Part shown: positions 63,586 through 64,000 of the stretch, one piece after another | Numbering within the stretch: the stretch's first letter is position 1 | Layout of the letters: every line of letters begins with the position of its first letter | Source of the DNA: Paramecium pentaurelia | Taxonomy: Eukaryota; Ciliophora; Oligohymenophorea; Peniculida; Parameciidae | Reading direction: 5' to 3' | Assembly: GCA_905183005.1 (NCBI GenBank) | Contig: CAJJDO010000078.1 | Coordinates: forward strand, 372,001-436,000 | Length of the DNA: 64,000 nucleotides | The notes under the pieces: generated by a model | What the model saw: only the letters and a program-made list of their open reading frames with translations | The model's database searches: none | Told to the model about the DNA's origin: nothing | Program-made: the position numbers and the translations under genes

Positions 63586-64000
63586 TCATTCAATTTATTT
63601 ACCATCCTACCATTTAGAAATTTTGGGTTTGCTATTTATTTACTTAAGCACTGCATCACCATGATTCAATCCATTAAGAAAATCTCCAAAATAAACAATA
63701 CCACTTTTATATTTAAATACTCCAAAACCATTTTTTTTGCTTTATTTATAAAAACCCTTATATTCTTCAGAATTTGGCCATATAAAATGTCCAAATCCTT
63801 CCATTTCTCCATTTACCCATTCTCCTTTAAATTTACTGCTATCTGCAAATTCCATTATTCCAAATCCATTAAATTAATCATTTTCAAATTATCCTTCATA
63901 TTTAGTACCATCCTTCCAAGTATAGACCCCTTTACCATGTCTTTTCCCATCAAGAACTTAACCTTAGTATATAGCACCGTTAGGAAATTCTAATTTTTAT
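63586..64000 (-). CDS. MORN-repeat protein, C-terminal part (5' end off window)
   Basis: The last ~137 residues of a MORN protein, open to the right edge. Repeats are regular: YQGQVLDGKRHGKGVY, YEGQFENDQFNGFGIM, FKGEWVNGEMEGFGHF, YKGFYKQSKKNGFGVF, YFGDFLNGLNHGDA, then a basic tail and TGA. No intron is needed in the visible part. Confidence 0.92.

Noticed and set aside
1..64000. Prokaryotic or viral origin suggested by dense short ORFs
   Set aside because: The short ORFs arise from standard-code stops; with TAA/TAG as Gln and small introns the genes are long eukaryotic ones (dynein, eEF2, P5B ATPase).
1..64000. Telomere repeats, tRNA genes, transposons, CRISPR
   Set aside because: No C4A2/C3A3-type repeats, no cloverleaf-like GC-rich blocks and no transposase motifs were seen on reading through.

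Overview
This window looks like macronuclear DNA of a ciliate, most likely a Paramecium species. TAA and TAG are read as glutamine throughout and TGA is the only stop. Genes are interrupted by tiny GT-AG introns of 20-31 nt, the DNA is very AT-rich, intergenic gaps are often below 100 bp, and one gene encodes a secreted trichocyst matrix protein. A stand-alone ORF search with the standard code breaks nearly every gene here. I rebuilt the models by hand by reading TAA/TAG as Gln and removing short introns. For every complete model the spliced length came out as a whole number of codons. About 58 introns were placed; the choice of each splice site is inference.

Layout, left to right. 1-442: C-terminus of a threonyl-tRNA synthetase with an unusual tail. 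1056-3617: elongation factor 2. 3702-7349: uracil phosphoribosyltransferase, a peptidase-less FtsH-like AAA protein, and an importin-alpha/ARM-like protein. 7403-13848: a HYDIN/DLEC1-type ciliary ASH-domain protein and a tandem universal-stress protein. This locus contains an apparently duplicated 1.09 kb segment joined by a single N, most simply an unmerged contig overlap. 13900-16648: a signal-peptide-peptidase-like membrane protein that has lost its catalytic motifs, then an alveolin-like cortical protein. 17283-27400: a gene-poor, AT-rich stretch with a scattered set of small proteins that all start MGC or MGQTC (predicted N-myristoylated and palmitoylated), a two-TM protein, a coiled-coil protein and a ubiquitin-specific protease. 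27399-37861: dihydropteridine reductase, a 1,830-residue protein of unknown function and a P5B-type ATPase. 38934-39991: an unknown protein. 40526-53143: an axonemal (inner-arm type) dynein heavy chain. 53262-55210: a VHS-GAT sorting adaptor. 55250-55872: a decayed OLA1/YchF pseudogene. 55967-62540: a calcium-dependent protein kinase, a PP2C phosphatase, a small protein resembling a dynein stalk flank, a two-TM ciliate protein and the trichocyst matrix protein. 62681-64000: two tandem MORN-repeat proteins, the second running off the window.

Functionally the window mixes housekeeping translation and nucleotide genes with ciliate cell-cortex and motility genes (dynein heavy chain, ASH-domain protein, alveolin, MORN, trichocyst matrix) and calcium signalling (CDPK, PP2C). 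There are no operons. Neighbouring genes are independent, often divergent over about 36-130 bp. No tRNA, rRNA, CRISPR array, telomere repeat or transposon was recognised.
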